The notes under the pieces are model-generated. The model made no database searches, had not been told where the DNA came from, and worked only from the letters and a program-made list of their open reading frames with translations. DNA of 64,000 nt, taken from Thalassotalea euphylliae. Lineage in GTDB: Bacteria > Pseudomonadota > Gammaproteobacteria > Enterobacterales > Alteromonadaceae. Below, piece after piece: positions 1 to 9,261 of the stretch. Every line of letters begins with the position of its first letter. The first letter of the stretch is position 1. The position numbers were made by a program, and so were the translations under genes. The stretch is from the NCBI RefSeq assembly GCF_003390375.1, contig NZ_QUOT01000001.1, positions 2,480,001-2,544,000 on the forward strand. The letters are read 5' to 3'.

Positions 1-1293
1 ATTGACGACTGTTACCGCTCACTTGGCGCAGTACACAACTTGTTTAAGCCAATCGAAACCCGTTTTAAAGACTATATAGCTATTCCAAAAACCAATGGTT
101 ATCAATCGCTACATACATCACTGATTGGCCCACACGGTATTCCTGTAGAAATCCAAATTCGTACTAACGACATGGATCAAATGGCGGATAAAGGGGTTGC
201 CGCCCACTGGCTTTACAAGCAAGACGGTGACGACACAGGCACAACGGCGCAAATGAAAGCACGCCGCTGGATGCAAAGCTTGCTGGAACTGCAGCAAAGT
301 GCTGGTAGCTCGTTTGAATTTATCGAAAACGTAAAATCAGATCTCTTCCCAGAAGAAATTTACGTATTCACCCCAGATGGCCGCATCATCGAATTACCAA
401 TGGGCGCTACTGCGGTAGATTTTGCTTATGCAGTGCATACTGACGTGGGTAATTCTTGTGTTGGCTGTAAAGTTGATCGCAAACCTTACCCATTAAGCCA
501 GCCGATTGATTCGGGCCAAACCATCGAAATTGTCACCTCTTCTGCGGCAAGGCCTAATGCGACTTGGTTAAACTTTGTGGTAACAGCAAAGGCAAGACTG
601 CAAGTGCGCACTTACTTACGTTCACAAGAAGAAAATGAATCACAAGCGCTTGGCCTGCGTTTACTCAGCCATGCATTAGGTACCACCAAACTGGAAGATA
701 TTTCAGAAGAGAAAATTGCTGAAGTAGTTGCCGAAACAGGCAATGAAAGTTTAGATCAGTTACTGGTTAATATTGGTTTAGGTAATGCCCTGAGCATTGG
801 TATAGCTCGCCGCTTAACCGATGAATTTACTGACGACAGCGAAGAAACCGTACCAACGAAAAATAAGATGCCAATCAAAGGTACAGAGGGTATGCTGGTC
901 ACTTACAGTAAATGTTGTCGACCAATCCCTGGCGATACCATTTTGGCCTACCTTAGCCCAGGTAAAGGCTTAATTGTTCACCAAGCAACCTGTAAAAACG
1001 TTAAAACGCACGAGAGTAAACTATTCCCAGTGAAGTGGGACAGCGATATCGATAAAGAGTTTATCGCTAAACTTCGCGTTGAGATTGTTAATCATCAAGG
1101 GGCATTAGCGGCGCTGACCAATGTTGTCGCAAAGAATGAGTCCAACGTGCATTCGATGAATTCCGGCGAAAAAGACACTGGCTTATACGCCATCGACATG
1201 GAAATTACCTGTCGTGATCGCGTTCATTTAGCCGAAATTATTCGCAAAATTAAAAAGATGATCGACGTACAAAAAGTCGTTCGCAACAAGTAA
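1..1293 (+). CDS. spoT: SpoT, bifunctional (p)ppGpp synthetase/hydrolase (3' part only)
   Basis: The reading frame is open from the first base of the window, so the N-terminal hydrolase half and most of the synthetase lie upstream. The visible 430 codons begin in the end of the synthetase domain (YQSLHTSLIGP, EIQIRT), followed by a TGS domain (EEIYVFTPDGRIIELP), a helical region, a conserved-cysteine segment (KCCRPIPGD) and a C-terminal ACT domain. SpoT enzymes make and degrade (p)ppGpp in the stringent response. SpoT rather than RelA is supported by the downstream trmH and recG, the same order as in E. coli, and by close similarity of the TGS and cysteine segments to E. coli SpoT as I remember it. 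Hydrolase activity cannot be judged because the HD domain is outside the window. Confidence 0.95.
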   Translation: MDDCYRSLGAVHNLFKPIETRFKDYIAIPKTNGYQSLHTSLIGPHGIPVEIQIRTNDMDQMADKGVAAHWLYKQDGDDTGTTAQMKARRWMQSLLELQQSAGSSFEFIENVKSDLFPEEIYVFTPDGRIIELPMGATAVDFAYAVHTDVGNSCVGCKVDRKPYPLSQPIDSGQTIEIVTSSAARPNATWLNFVVTAKARLQVRTYLRSQEENESQALGLRLLSHALGTTKLEDISEEKIAEVVAETGNESLDQLLVNIGLGNALSIGIARRLTDEFTDDSEETVPTKNKMPIKGTEGMLVTYSKCCRPIPGDTILAYLSPGKGLIVHQATCKNVKTHESKLFPVKWDSDIDKEFIAKLRVEIVNHQGALAALTNVVAKNESNVHSMNSGEKDTGLYAIDMEITCRDRVHLAEIIRKIKKMIDVQKVVRNK

Positions 1294-1357
1294 TAAACAG
1301 AGCTCCTCAAAAGCTTTTAACAACAAAGCTTGTAAGCCTGTAGTAAAAAGGAAGATT

Positions 1358-1747
1358 ATGAAAACTATTGTTTCAACCGAAAATGCACCAAGCGCAATCG
1401 GTACGTACAGCCAAGCTGTTAAAGTCAGAAATACCGTATATTTATCAGGCCAAATTCCACTAGTACCGGAAACTATGGAAGTAGTTTCTGATGATTTTGC
1501 CGAACAGGCAGAGCAAGTATTTAAAAACCTCGTTGCGGTATGTGAAGCGGCTGGCGGCGAAATTAACGACATGGTTAAAGTAAATATTTTTATGACGGAC
1601 TTAGCCAACTTCGCCACCGTTAACGAAATTATGAGCAAGTACTTTGCGGAACCATACCCTGCACGCGCGGCTATTCAAGTATCGGCACTACCAAAAGGCG
1701 TAGATATTGAAATTGACGGTATTATGGAAATTCCTAACGTAGCTTAA
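1358..1747 (+). CDS. ridA: RidA family reactive enamine/imine deaminase
   Basis: This 129-residue protein has the full length of the YjgF/YER057c/UK114 family. It shows the expected N-terminal start (TIVSTENAPSAIGTYSQAV), the YLSGQIPL strand and the C-terminal segment with PARAAIQVSALPKG, whose Arg is the usual substrate-binding residue. RidA is a cytosolic trimer that hydrolyses 2-aminoacrylate and other enamines released by PLP enzymes, notably threonine dehydratase IlvA, which is encoded about 10 kb downstream. A good ribosome-binding site (AAGGAAG) precedes the ATG. It lies 64 bp after spoT, probably co-transcribed, and a hairpin follows it. E. coli lacks a ridA gene between spoT and trmH, so this is an insertion relative to that order. 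Confidence 0.93.
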   Translation: MKTIVSTENAPSAIGTYSQAVKVRNTVYLSGQIPLVPETMEVVSDDFAEQAEQVFKNLVAVCEAAGGEINDMVKVNIFMTDLANFATVNEIMSKYFAEPYPARAAIQVSALPKGVDIEIDGIMEIPNVA

Positions 1748-1755
1748 TTGGTATC

Positions 1756-1785
1756 AATCAACCGATTTTTATCGGTTGATTTCCT
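1756..1785 (+). terminator. Hairpin after ridA, probable weak terminator
   Basis: An 11-bp perfect inverted repeat (AATCAACCGAT / ATCGGTTGATT) with a TTTT loop lies just after the ridA stop. The following tract is only moderately T-rich (TTCCT), so termination may be partial. Confidence 0.5.
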
Positions 1786-1942
1786 ACTCGCACCTAAACG
1801 TGGCTACACTTGGCTAGTCAGCCACCGCTAAATTTAGGTACACATCACCAAACCCAACACCATTTTTGCTCATCAGCATACATTCTCGGCAATTACTGTT
1901 AAAATACACAGCAGTATCGAATTAATCTTAAATGTGAAGAAA

Positions 1943-2653
1943 ATGACTCCAGAACGACATAACCGTATTTTAAGCATGCTCAACCACCGCCAACCGGATT
2001 TAACCGTGTGTATGGAAGGTGTGCACAAAGCACATAACTTGGCTGCTGTAGTGCGTACTTGTGACGCCATTGGCGTAAGTGCGGTGCATGCGGTTTGGAA
2101 AAATGAGCAAATGCGTGCATCTGGTGGCATTGCTGCTGGTAGTCAAAACTGGGTGGATGTTCACAATTACTCATCAACCAAAGATGCGATTAACGAACTG
2201 AAACGCCAGAATATGCAGGTATTGGTGACTAATCTATCTGACAAAGCAGTCGACTTTCGTGAAATTGATTACACCAAACCCACCGCGATCATTCTAGGCC
2301 AAGAAAAGTTTGGCGCTTCAGATATAGCCAAAGAAATGGCCGATCAAGATATCATCATCCCTATGGTCGGTATGGTGCAGTCGCTAAATGTATCAGTAGC
2401 CAATGCGGTAGTGTTATACGAAGCACAACGCCAACGTGAAGCAGCTGGCATGTATGGTCGCGCAACTATTGACGAAGATACTCGCCAGCGTATGTTGTTT
2501 GAGGGTGGTCACCCTATTTTTGCTAAAGTGTGCCAATCAAAAGGCTTACCTTACCCACACATTAACGATGACGGCGAAATTATTGCCTCTGACGATTGGT
2601 GGCAAAAAATGCAAATGAGCCAAGAGGCCTGGGCCGATATTGACGACGAATAA
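1943..2653 (+). CDS. trmH: tRNA (guanosine-18-2'-O)-methyltransferase TrmH
   Basis: A SPOUT-class methyltransferase of about 236 residues that methylates the 2'-OH of G18 in the D-loop of tRNAs using S-adenosylmethionine. The family motifs are clear: HKAHNLAAVVRTCDAIG near the N-terminus, the ILGQEKFGAS strand-loop, and the C-terminal trefoil-knot segment IIIPMVGMVQSLNVSVANAV with the catalytic-site Arg/Asn surroundings. The C-terminal extension (KGLPYPHINDDGEI) matches the TrmH subgroup. I prefer the ATG at 1943 (MTPERHNRI) to an in-frame GTG at 1934 because E. coli TrmH starts at the equivalent point; neither has a strong ribosome-binding site. It sits between ridA and recG, as in the spoT-trmH-recG order. 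Confidence 0.94.
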   Translation: MTPERHNRILSMLNHRQPDLTVCMEGVHKAHNLAAVVRTCDAIGVSAVHAVWKNEQMRASGGIAAGSQNWVDVHNYSSTKDAINELKRQNMQVLVTNLSDKAVDFREIDYTKPTAIILGQEKFGASDIAKEMADQDIIIPMVGMVQSLNVSVANAVVLYEAQRQREAAGMYGRATIDEDTRQRMLFEGGHPIFAKVCQSKGLPYPHINDDGEIIASDDWWQKMQMSQEAWADIDDE

Positions 2654-2710
2654 TCGTCAACGAAATAGCACTAACGGAATAAAGCTAAGCTCAATCAAAA
2701 TAAGAATAAA

Positions 2711-4798
2711 ATGTCGGGAACCACTAATTTAGCGCAAGTCACTATCGCCTCGTTAAAAGGTGTTGGTCCAGCCATGGCAGACAAGTTTGCCAAGCTGGGC
2801 TTAAACTCTGTGCAAGATTTATTGTTCCACTTACCGCTGCGTTACGAAGATCGCACTCGGGTCACGGCAGTGCGCGATTTACTGCCCGGCATTTACACTA
2901 ACATTATTGGTGAAATTACCAATAACCAAGTGGTGCTTGGCCGCAAGCGCATGCTTGTCGTCACCATCAACGATGGCACGGGCAGTGTCGACCTGCGCTT
3001 TTTCCATTTCTCTGCGGCGCAAAAAAATGCCCTTGCCATTGGCACCGAGTTGCGTTGTTACGGTGAAGTGCAGCGCGGCCCGCGCAGCTTTCAAATAGTG
3101 CACCCTGAATACAAGCCGCTTGATAACGACCAAGCATTAACCGCCGTTGAAGAAACACTTACACCTGTTTATCCAACCACAGACGGCCTCAGGCAAATTA
3201 CCTTTCGCAATATCAGTGAGCAAGCATTAAAGCGCCTAGAACATGGTAGTGTTGAAGAGTTATTACCAGCGCAATTCCTAAACGAGCCATACACGCTCGC
3301 CGAAGCGCTTAAACTGATTCATCGCCCGCCGCCGGATGTTTCCACCGAGCAACTGGAAAACGGTATACACCCTGCGCAGCTGCGGCTAATTAAAGAAGAA
3401 TTACTGGCTCACAACCTGAGTATGGTCAAGTTGCGTCAATCGGCAGATAAGCACGATGCTATGCCAATGCATGTTGATACTAACCTGAACCAGAAATTTC
3501 TTGATAGCTTGCCGTTTGCGCCAACCGGCGCACAAGCACGAGTAGTAAAAGAAATTCGCGACGATCTCGCCAAAGAAGTGCCGATGATGCGCTTAGTGCA
3601 AGGGGACGTTGGCTCAGGGAAAACCTTGGTGGCAGCGCTAGCAGCAATTACCGCCATTAGCCAAGGCTACCAAGTGGCGCTAATGGCGCCGACCGAAATT
3701 CTCGCCGAGCAGCACGCCATTAACTTTCAGCGTTGGTTTGAGCCGCTTAATATCACAGTGGGTTGGTTAGCAGGGAAAACCAAAGCCAAAGCGCGCCGCG
3801 AAGCACTAGCTCAAATCGCCGATGGCACCATTCAAATGGCGGTTGGTACCCATGCACTATTCCAAGAACAAGTAGAATTTCACAAACTGACCTTGATCAT
3901 TATTGATGAGCAGCACAGATTTGGTGTTCATCAACGCTTATCGCTGCGAGAAAAAGGCGCATTTGATAACAAGTACCCCCATCAGCTGATCATGACGGCA
4001 ACGCCGATCCCACGGACACTAGCGATGACAGCTTATGCCGATCTCGACACCTCAGTCATTGATGAATTACCGCCGGGGCGAACGCCGATTAATACCATTG
4101 CCCTGCCCGACAGCCGCCGTGACGATGTAATTGAACGTATTCGCCAAGGTTGTATGAATGACGATCGCCAAGCTTACTGGGTATGTACCCTGATTGAAGA
4201 GTCAGAAGTGTTGCAATGCCAAGCAGCTGAAGATACCGCTAATCACCTACAAGAAGCCCTGCCCGAACTGCAAATTGGCTTAGTGCATGGCCGGATGAAA
4301 CCCGCTGAGAAACAGCAAGTAATGGAGGCGTTTAAAGCCGGTGACTTACACTTATTGGTGGCGACCACAGTCATTGAAGTAGGCGTTGATGTGCCAAATT
4401 CCAGTTTAATGGTGATTGAAAACCCTGAGCGCTTAGGTTTAGCGCAACTCCACCAATTACGCGGGCGTGTTGGTCGAGGCTCAGTTGCCTCACACTGCGT
4501 GCTGATGTACAAATCACCGCTGTCTAAAACCGCTACTAAGCGTTTAGGGGTGCTCAGAGAAAGTAATGACGGTTTTGTTATTGCGCAGAAAGACTTGGAA
4601 ATTCGCGGCCCCGGCGAGCTGCTAGGTACTAAACAAACGGGTTTAGCTGATCTTAAAATTGCCGATTTGATTCGCGATAAAGACCTGATCCCTGAAGTAC
4701 AACAGCACGCTTATTTGCTCTGGCAACAGCACCCACAGCAAGCGGAAGCGATTATTCAGCGCTGGCTTGGTAATCGCGAACAATACTCAAACGCCTAG
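2711..4798 (+). CDS. recG: ATP-dependent DNA helicase RecG
   Basis: A full-length RecG of 695 residues, a superfamily 2 translocase that remodels stalled forks and branched DNA. In order: an N-terminal wedge/OB region with KGVGPAMADKFAKLG, a Walker A motif GDVGSGKT at about 298-305, the Walker B/DEQH box at about 399-402, motif III TATPIPRTLA, and helicase motifs V and VI (ATTVIEVGVDVP, QLRGRVGRG). The TRG region follows (GPGELLGTKQTG). It begins 57 bp after trmH and is probably in the same transcript as spoT-ridA-trmH, unless the hairpin after ridA ends transcription. No clear terminator follows within the 164-bp gap before ldhA. Confidence 0.97.
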   Translation: MSGTTNLAQVTIASLKGVGPAMADKFAKLGLNSVQDLLFHLPLRYEDRTRVTAVRDLLPGIYTNIIGEITNNQVVLGRKRMLVVTINDGTGSVDLRFFHFSAAQKNALAIGTELRCYGEVQRGPRSFQIVHPEYKPLDNDQALTAVEETLTPVYPTTDGLRQITFRNISEQALKRLEHGSVEELLPAQFLNEPYTLAEALKLIHRPPPDVSTEQLENGIHPAQLRLIKEELLAHNLSMVKLRQSADKHDAMPMHVDTNLNQKFLDSLPFAPTGAQARVVKEIRDDLAKEVPMMRLVQGDVGSGKTLVAALAAITAISQGYQVALMAPTEILAEQHAINFQRWFEPLNITVGWLAGKTKAKARREALAQIADGTIQMAVGTHALFQEQVEFHKLTLIIIDEQHRFGVHQRLSLREKGAFDNKYPHQLIMTATPIPRTLAMTAYADLDTSVIDELPPGRTPINTIALPDSRRDDVIERIRQGCMNDDRQAYWVCTLIEESEVLQCQAAEDTANHLQEALPELQIGLVHGRMKPAEKQQVMEAFKAGDLHLLVATTVIEVGVDVPNSSLMVIENPERLGLAQLHQLRGRVGRGSVASHCVLMYKSPLSKTATKRLGVLRESNDGFVIAQKDLEIRGPGELLGTKQTGLADLKIADLIRDKDLIPEVQQHAYLLWQQHPQQAEAIIQRWLGNREQYSNA

Positions 4799-4962
4799 TT
4801 TTAGCATGCAGAAATCAAATGACAAGTTTGTTTATTTGATATCGCGCAATAACTGAAATCATTTCACCTAAGCGGCTTTGAAAACCCTCTATCATTAAGC
4901 CAAACTATTCACAGCACGCATTCAAACCAGCTAAAACCTAAGTAAGTTAGCAGGAGCAATCT

Positions 4963-5973
4963 ATGTTTCGAGTCGCTGTCTTTAGTAGTAAAAAGTATGA
5001 TCGCACCTTTTTTGACAAGTTTAATACCACCAGTGATTTAACCTTTGAGTACTTTGATTGTCGGCTTAGCGAAGAAACGGTAGAGCTTGCCCAAGGCTTT
5101 AATGCCATCTGCGTGTTTGTGAACGACCAAGTGAATGCCAATGTGTTAGCAAAATTGGCGAACTTTGGTATTGAAATCATCGCACTGCGCTGCGCCGGCT
5201 TTAACAATGTCGATATTACCGAAGCCAAGCGCTTAAGTATCAAGGTTTGTCGCGTACCTGAGTATTCACCGCAAGCGGTGGCAGAGCACACGGTAGGTTT
5301 AATGCTGACCTTAAGTCGCAAGTTTCACAAAGCCTATAATCGTATTCGCGAAGACAACTTTGCTTTAGATGGCCTGATGGGGTTTAACCTCTATGGCAAA
5401 ACTGTCGGCATTATTGGCACAGGCAACATAGGAATGGCGACCTTGCGCATTTTAAAAGGCTTTGGCTGTCAGTTGCTGTGTTATGACCCAAGCCCAAGCT
5501 TAGAAGCGAAAACCGAAGCCAAAGCGCTTACCGCGAGCTATGTTCCGCTTGCCACACTCTTTCAGCAATCAGACATTATCTCGTTGCATTGCCCACTCGT
5601 GCCTGAGACCAAGCATCTAGTGAATCAGCAAACGTTGAGTCAAATGAAGCCAAATGCCATGTTAATTAATACGAGCCGTGGTGCACTGGTTGACACTAAA
5701 GCGGCAATCAAAGTGCTGAAAAGCAAGCAACTAGGTTACTTAGGTATTGATGTTTATGAGCAGGAAACCAACCTATTTTTTGAAGATCTTAGTGGTGAAA
5801 TTTTACAGGACGACACCTTCGCTCGATTAAGCAGTTTTCCCAATGTGCTGATCACCGGTCATCAAGGCTTTTTTACCGAAGAAGCGATAGCCACTATCGC
5901 TCAAACGACGATTGAGAGCCTGCAAAAGCTGCTTAACCAACAGGCGATTGAGCCAATACTATTGGTAGCCTAG
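4963..5973 (+). CDS. ldhA: Fermentative D-lactate dehydrogenase LdhA
   Basis: An NAD-dependent D-2-hydroxyacid dehydrogenase of 336 residues that reduces pyruvate to D-lactate under fermentative conditions. The Rossmann motif GTGNIG is at about 152-157. The catalytic set is complete: Arg in NTSRGALVD (about 239), Glu in DVYE (about 266) and His in TGHQ (about 300). The long stretch ALRCAGFNNVD and the LFFED segment mark it as LdhA-type rather than a phosphoglycerate or hydroxypyruvate reductase. An AGGAG ribosome-binding site lies 8 bases before the ATG. It appears to be a single-gene unit; its neighbours are unrelated in function. Confidence 0.93.
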   Translation: MFRVAVFSSKKYDRTFFDKFNTTSDLTFEYFDCRLSEETVELAQGFNAICVFVNDQVNANVLAKLANFGIEIIALRCAGFNNVDITEAKRLSIKVCRVPEYSPQAVAEHTVGLMLTLSRKFHKAYNRIREDNFALDGLMGFNLYGKTVGIIGTGNIGMATLRILKGFGCQLLCYDPSPSLEAKTEAKALTASYVPLATLFQQSDIISLHCPLVPETKHLVNQQTLSQMKPNAMLINTSRGALVDTKAAIKVLKSKQLGYLGIDVYEQETNLFFEDLSGEILQDDTFARLSSFPNVLITGHQGFFTEEAIATIAQTTIESLQKLLNQQAIEPILLVA

Positions 5974-6064
5974 CCAGAAAAGTTCAATAAATTGAAACGG
6001 TTGGGGTTTTAATATTGGCTTTGTTATGGTTTAGTCAAATTGCAGTGTTCCTGCGTATTGAGCT

Positions 6065-6667
6065 TTAATTGCTAAGTATGTTCACAAATGCACCTTCCCA
6101 TGAGGAAAGTCCCGCAGCAATAAATACATACAAGCTCAACGCTAAAGGCAAAAGATAATTAGTAAGTGCAGATGTTAAAAAACAAAACCTGAATACTACT
6201 TTTAATTGTGGTAACAATACTTGCAACCGAGATACTGCTAACTCTTCATCGGTTGACATCCTATGTCCAAGAGGGTTTCGCTCATCTAGTTCTTTTTGAT
6301 AACGCAGAACCCAATCGTTCTTTTTGAGCATGTAGTACCCCGAGATAGTATTCTCATTAAGACTCTGACCACTATGTTGCTCAGCTAAGGTTTTAAGCTC
6401 ACTATCTACTTTCGAGCTCATTAAGCTAGTCCACTTTAAACTAAAATTTGACAGTTCGTCCTCAATAAAAAACAAAGTAAATCGATACAAGAAATAGACA
6501 AAAACTATCCACAGAAAATAATAAATGGCCTCTGGTTTACCAAACCCACTAAAGCTGATGCCAGCTAATGTAAGCTTGGCGATATTAACTTTCGCATAAT
6601 AAGAAAAGAGTAATATTCCATTTACTATAAATAAATTTCTTCTTTGACGAAGAAAGCTATCTGTCAT
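6065..6667 (-). CDS. Membrane protein of unknown function
   Basis: I do not recognise this 200-residue protein. It has hydrophobic segments near residues 13-30 and 47-68 and a long one, probably two helices, at about 155-190. Between them lies a hydrophilic, probably cytosolic stretch of about 85 residues rich in charged residues. The N-terminus (TDSFLRQRRN) is positively charged, which suggests an N-in orientation. Base composition is more AT-rich than the flanking rep and ldhA genes, so it may be accessory. It ends about 90 bp from ldhA (convergent) and starts about 70 bp from the end of rep on the same strand. The ribosome-binding site is weak. The coding call rests on length, an intact frame and believable membrane topology. 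Confidence 0.7.
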   Translation of the reverse strand: MTDSFLRQRRNLFIVNGILLFSYYAKVNIAKLTLAGISFSGFGKPEAIYYFLWIVFVYFLYRFTLFFIEDELSNFSLKWTSLMSSKVDSELKTLAEQHSGQSLNENTISGYYMLKKNDWVLRYQKELDERNPLGHRMSTDEELAVSRLQVLLPQLKVVFRFCFLTSALTNYLLPLALSLYVFIAAGLSSWEGAFVNILSN

Positions 6668-6738
6668 AACACTATACCCACTGATAAATTGTTAATCATT
6701 AATATCAAGAAGAAATTATCAAGCCCAGACTCACTTGC

Positions 6739-8760
6739 TTAACTACCTTTTTTCTTCAATAACTCGCGTAAGTTCGCCACCCCGGCCTTTGCGGTCTCTT
6801 GCTTTTGCTCTTGGCTTTTCGGCGCCTTTTCGTTTTCCCAGTTTAAGTCGTCTTGTGGCATTTCATATAAGAAGCGGCTTGGCTCGGTACGCGCTACTTC
6901 ACCAAACTGACGACGCTCACGGGCGTAAGTACAGATCAGCTCGCGCTTGGCACGGGTCACCCCTACATAGGCTAGGCGGCGCTCTTCTTCGACATTATCT
7001 TCATCAATACTGGATTGATGGGGTAGTAAACCTTCTTCCATACCAATTAGGAAGACATAAGGAAATTCCAGACCTTTTGACGCGTGCAGTGTCATTAACT
7101 GTACTTGATCGGAAAACTCTTCTTCCTCGTTACGCTCCATCATATCGCGCAAGGTTAAGCGCGACACCACTTGCGGTAACGTCATTGGCTCGTCCAGTTC
7201 ATCGCCTTCAAGCATTTGGGTGACCCAGCTAAACAGCTGAGTGACGTTCTTCATTCGCATTTCCGCCGCTTTACCACTGGGCGAGCTGTCGTAGAGGTAA
7301 TCTTCATAGTTCATTTCACGGATCATCGAGCGTAATACCGCGGGCGTATCACCGCGTTCAGCATTATCGGCCGTTTCCACTATCCAACGAGTAAACTTTT
7401 GTAAGTTAACCAGTGCACGCCCCGTTAACGTTTGTTCTAAGCCAAATTCAAAGCTGGCAGCAAACATACTAATTTGGCGTTTATTGGCGTAATTCCCTAA
7501 CTTTTCCAAAGTGGCTGGGCCAAGCTCGCGCTTAGGGACATTACAGATACGCAAAAACGCATTATCGTCGTCATGATTTACCAGTAAACGCAGGTAGGCC
7601 ATGATGTCTTTAATTTCAGCGCGAGAGAAAAACGACGTGCCACCGCTAATTTTGTAGGGGATGCGGTTGGTCATCAGCGCTTTTTCCAGCAAACGAGATT
7701 GATGGTTACCTCGATAAAGAATCGCGTAATCTTTGTAGTGGCTTTTATTCATAAAGCGATGACCAATCAGCTCACCGACAACACGCTCCACTTCATGTTC
7801 TTCGTTGCGCGTTTGTACAATACGGATCGGCACACCGTAATCGTGCTCACTAAATAACGCTTTGTCATAAACGTGTGGGTTGTTGGCGATCAAAATGTTG
7901 GCACAATGCAGAATACGGCCACTAGAGCGGTAGTTCTGCTCTAGCTTTATCAGCTTCAAATTGGGGTAATCTTGGCCGAGAAGCACTAGGTTTTGCGGCT
8001 TGGCACCGCGCCACGAATAAATCGACTGGTCGTCGTCACCAACCACAGTTAAACGACCACGCTCACCAGTGATCAGCTTCACCAATTCATATTGGCTGGC
8101 ATTGGTATCTTGGTATTCATCCACTAACATATACTGAATTTTTTTCTGCCAACGAGCGCGCACTTCCGGATAATGCTTAAGCAACAAAGTAGGAATTAAA
8201 ATCAAATCATCAAAATCCAGCGCGTTGTAGGCCTTCATATGGTTGTGATAACGCTGATAAAACTCGGCGTATAAGGCAGTATCGGCATCGCCTGCTTGCT
8301 TAAGCACTTGATCCGGCAGCAACAAATCGTTTTTCCAGTTAGAAATCATCATTTGTAGCTTGCTCAGCAAGTCTTTATCACCCTCAAGCTCTTGCTCGGT
8401 TAGCTCTTTGAGCAAGGCAATGGTGTCTTGATCATCAAACAGGGTAAAACCCGGCTTATAGCCTAAGGTTTTAATTTCGCGGCGAACAATATCTAATCCA
8501 AGCGAGTGAAACGTCGACACGATTAGGCCACGAGTAAGATCGCGCCCTAACATTTTCGCGACACGCTCTTTCATTTCTCGTGCGGCTTTGTTGGTAAAGG
8601 TCACCGCAGCAATATTGCGCGCCTTATAGCCACATTTTTGGATCAAGTAAGCAATTTTCTGACAAATAACACCCGTTTTGCCACTGCCCGCGCCAGCCAG
8701 CACCAAACAAGGGCCGCTGACATATTTTTTAGCTTCATCTTGGCGAGGGTTTAATTGCAT
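6739..8760 (-). CDS. rep: ATP-dependent DNA helicase Rep
   Basis: A superfamily 1A 3'-5' helicase of 673 residues. Rep helps replication forks pass nucleoprotein blocks and works with the replicative helicase. Visible motifs: Walker A AGAGSGKT at about 22-29, TFTNKAAREM (Ia), DEYQDTN (II), GDDDQSIYSWRGA (III), QNYRSS (IV), LMTLHASKGLEF (V) and VGVTRAK (VI). Rep rather than UvrD or PcrA is indicated by the start QLNPRQDEA, the segment KISGGTSFFSR, and the C-terminus PQDDLNWE followed by a lysine-rich tail, all closely matching E. coli Rep. It starts divergently from ubiK with about 165 bp between. Confidence 0.96.
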   Translation of the reverse strand: MQLNPRQDEAKKYVSGPCLVLAGAGSGKTGVICQKIAYLIQKCGYKARNIAAVTFTNKAAREMKERVAKMLGRDLTRGLIVSTFHSLGLDIVRREIKTLGYKPGFTLFDDQDTIALLKELTEQELEGDKDLLSKLQMMISNWKNDLLLPDQVLKQAGDADTALYAEFYQRYHNHMKAYNALDFDDLILIPTLLLKHYPEVRARWQKKIQYMLVDEYQDTNASQYELVKLITGERGRLTVVGDDDQSIYSWRGAKPQNLVLLGQDYPNLKLIKLEQNYRSSGRILHCANILIANNPHVYDKALFSEHDYGVPIRIVQTRNEEHEVERVVGELIGHRFMNKSHYKDYAILYRGNHQSRLLEKALMTNRIPYKISGGTSFFSRAEIKDIMAYLRLLVNHDDDNAFLRICNVPKRELGPATLEKLGNYANKRQISMFAASFEFGLEQTLTGRALVNLQKFTRWIVETADNAERGDTPAVLRSMIREMNYEDYLYDSSPSGKAAEMRMKNVTQLFSWVTQMLEGDELDEPMTLPQVVSRLTLRDMMERNEEEEFSDQVQLMTLHASKGLEFPYVFLIGMEEGLLPHQSSIDEDNVEEERRLAYVGVTRAKRELICTYARERRQFGEVARTEPSRFLYEMPQDDLNWENEKAPKSQEQKQETAKAGVANLRELLKKKGS

Positions 8761-8925
8761 TACTTGGCTCTACCTATGGGTTTATTTCGCGTACTCTATT
8801 AAGGCGGCAAATTTTACCTTGTTTTCTGATCTAGACCAGTAGCTCATGCAAAAATTTATGCGATTAGCCGAGCTTTTACGGTAGACTTTCAAGCAAGTGT
8901 TCGAATCAACGATAAGGCAACCAAA

Positions 8926-9195
8926 ATGATCAACGCAAAAAAAATTGAAGAAATCGCGAAGCAAGTTAGCGATGCCATTCCACCGGGCGTGAAGTCTGTT
9001 GCAAATGAGATTGAAGAGCGCACGAAAACCGTGATTCAACGTAAATTATCTGAGCTCGATGTCGTCACGCGCGAAGAGTTTGATGTACAAACCCAAGTGC
9101 TGATCAAAACCCGAGAAAAGCTTTCGGCATTGGAAGCTAGCGTTGCAACCTTAGAGCAAAAGTTAGCAGAGCTTGAGCAAGGCTCGGCAGAGTAA
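8926..9195 (+). CDS. ubiK: UbiK (YqiC), ubiquinone biosynthesis accessory factor
   Basis: A small acidic protein of 89 residues matching the BMFP/YqiC family in length and layout. An N-terminal amphipathic segment (INAKKIEEIAKQVSDAIPPGV) is followed by a C-terminal coiled coil rich in Leu and Glu (VATLEQKLAELEQ). In Enterobacteria UbiK binds UbiJ and lipids and is needed for efficient aerobic coenzyme Q synthesis. A GATAAGG ribosome-binding site lies upstream. It is a stand-alone gene, divergent from rep and convergent with the XRE-family gene. Function is transferred from the family; no catalytic site exists to check. Confidence 0.9.
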   Translation: MINAKKIEEIAKQVSDAIPPGVKSVANEIEERTKTVIQRKLSELDVVTREEFDVQTQVLIKTREKLSALEASVATLEQKLAELEQGSAE

Positions 9196-9261
9196 TTAAC
9201 GCAAGTAATGCGCTAGCAGTGTTTTGTCACTGCTAGCAAATAATCTTTTGTCGCTATATTG

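Noticed and set aside
6735..7223. 162-codon frame opposite the 3' end of rep
   Set aside because: Shadow frame of the strongly conserved rep gene, with Arg/Leu/Ser-rich content typical of antisense frames.
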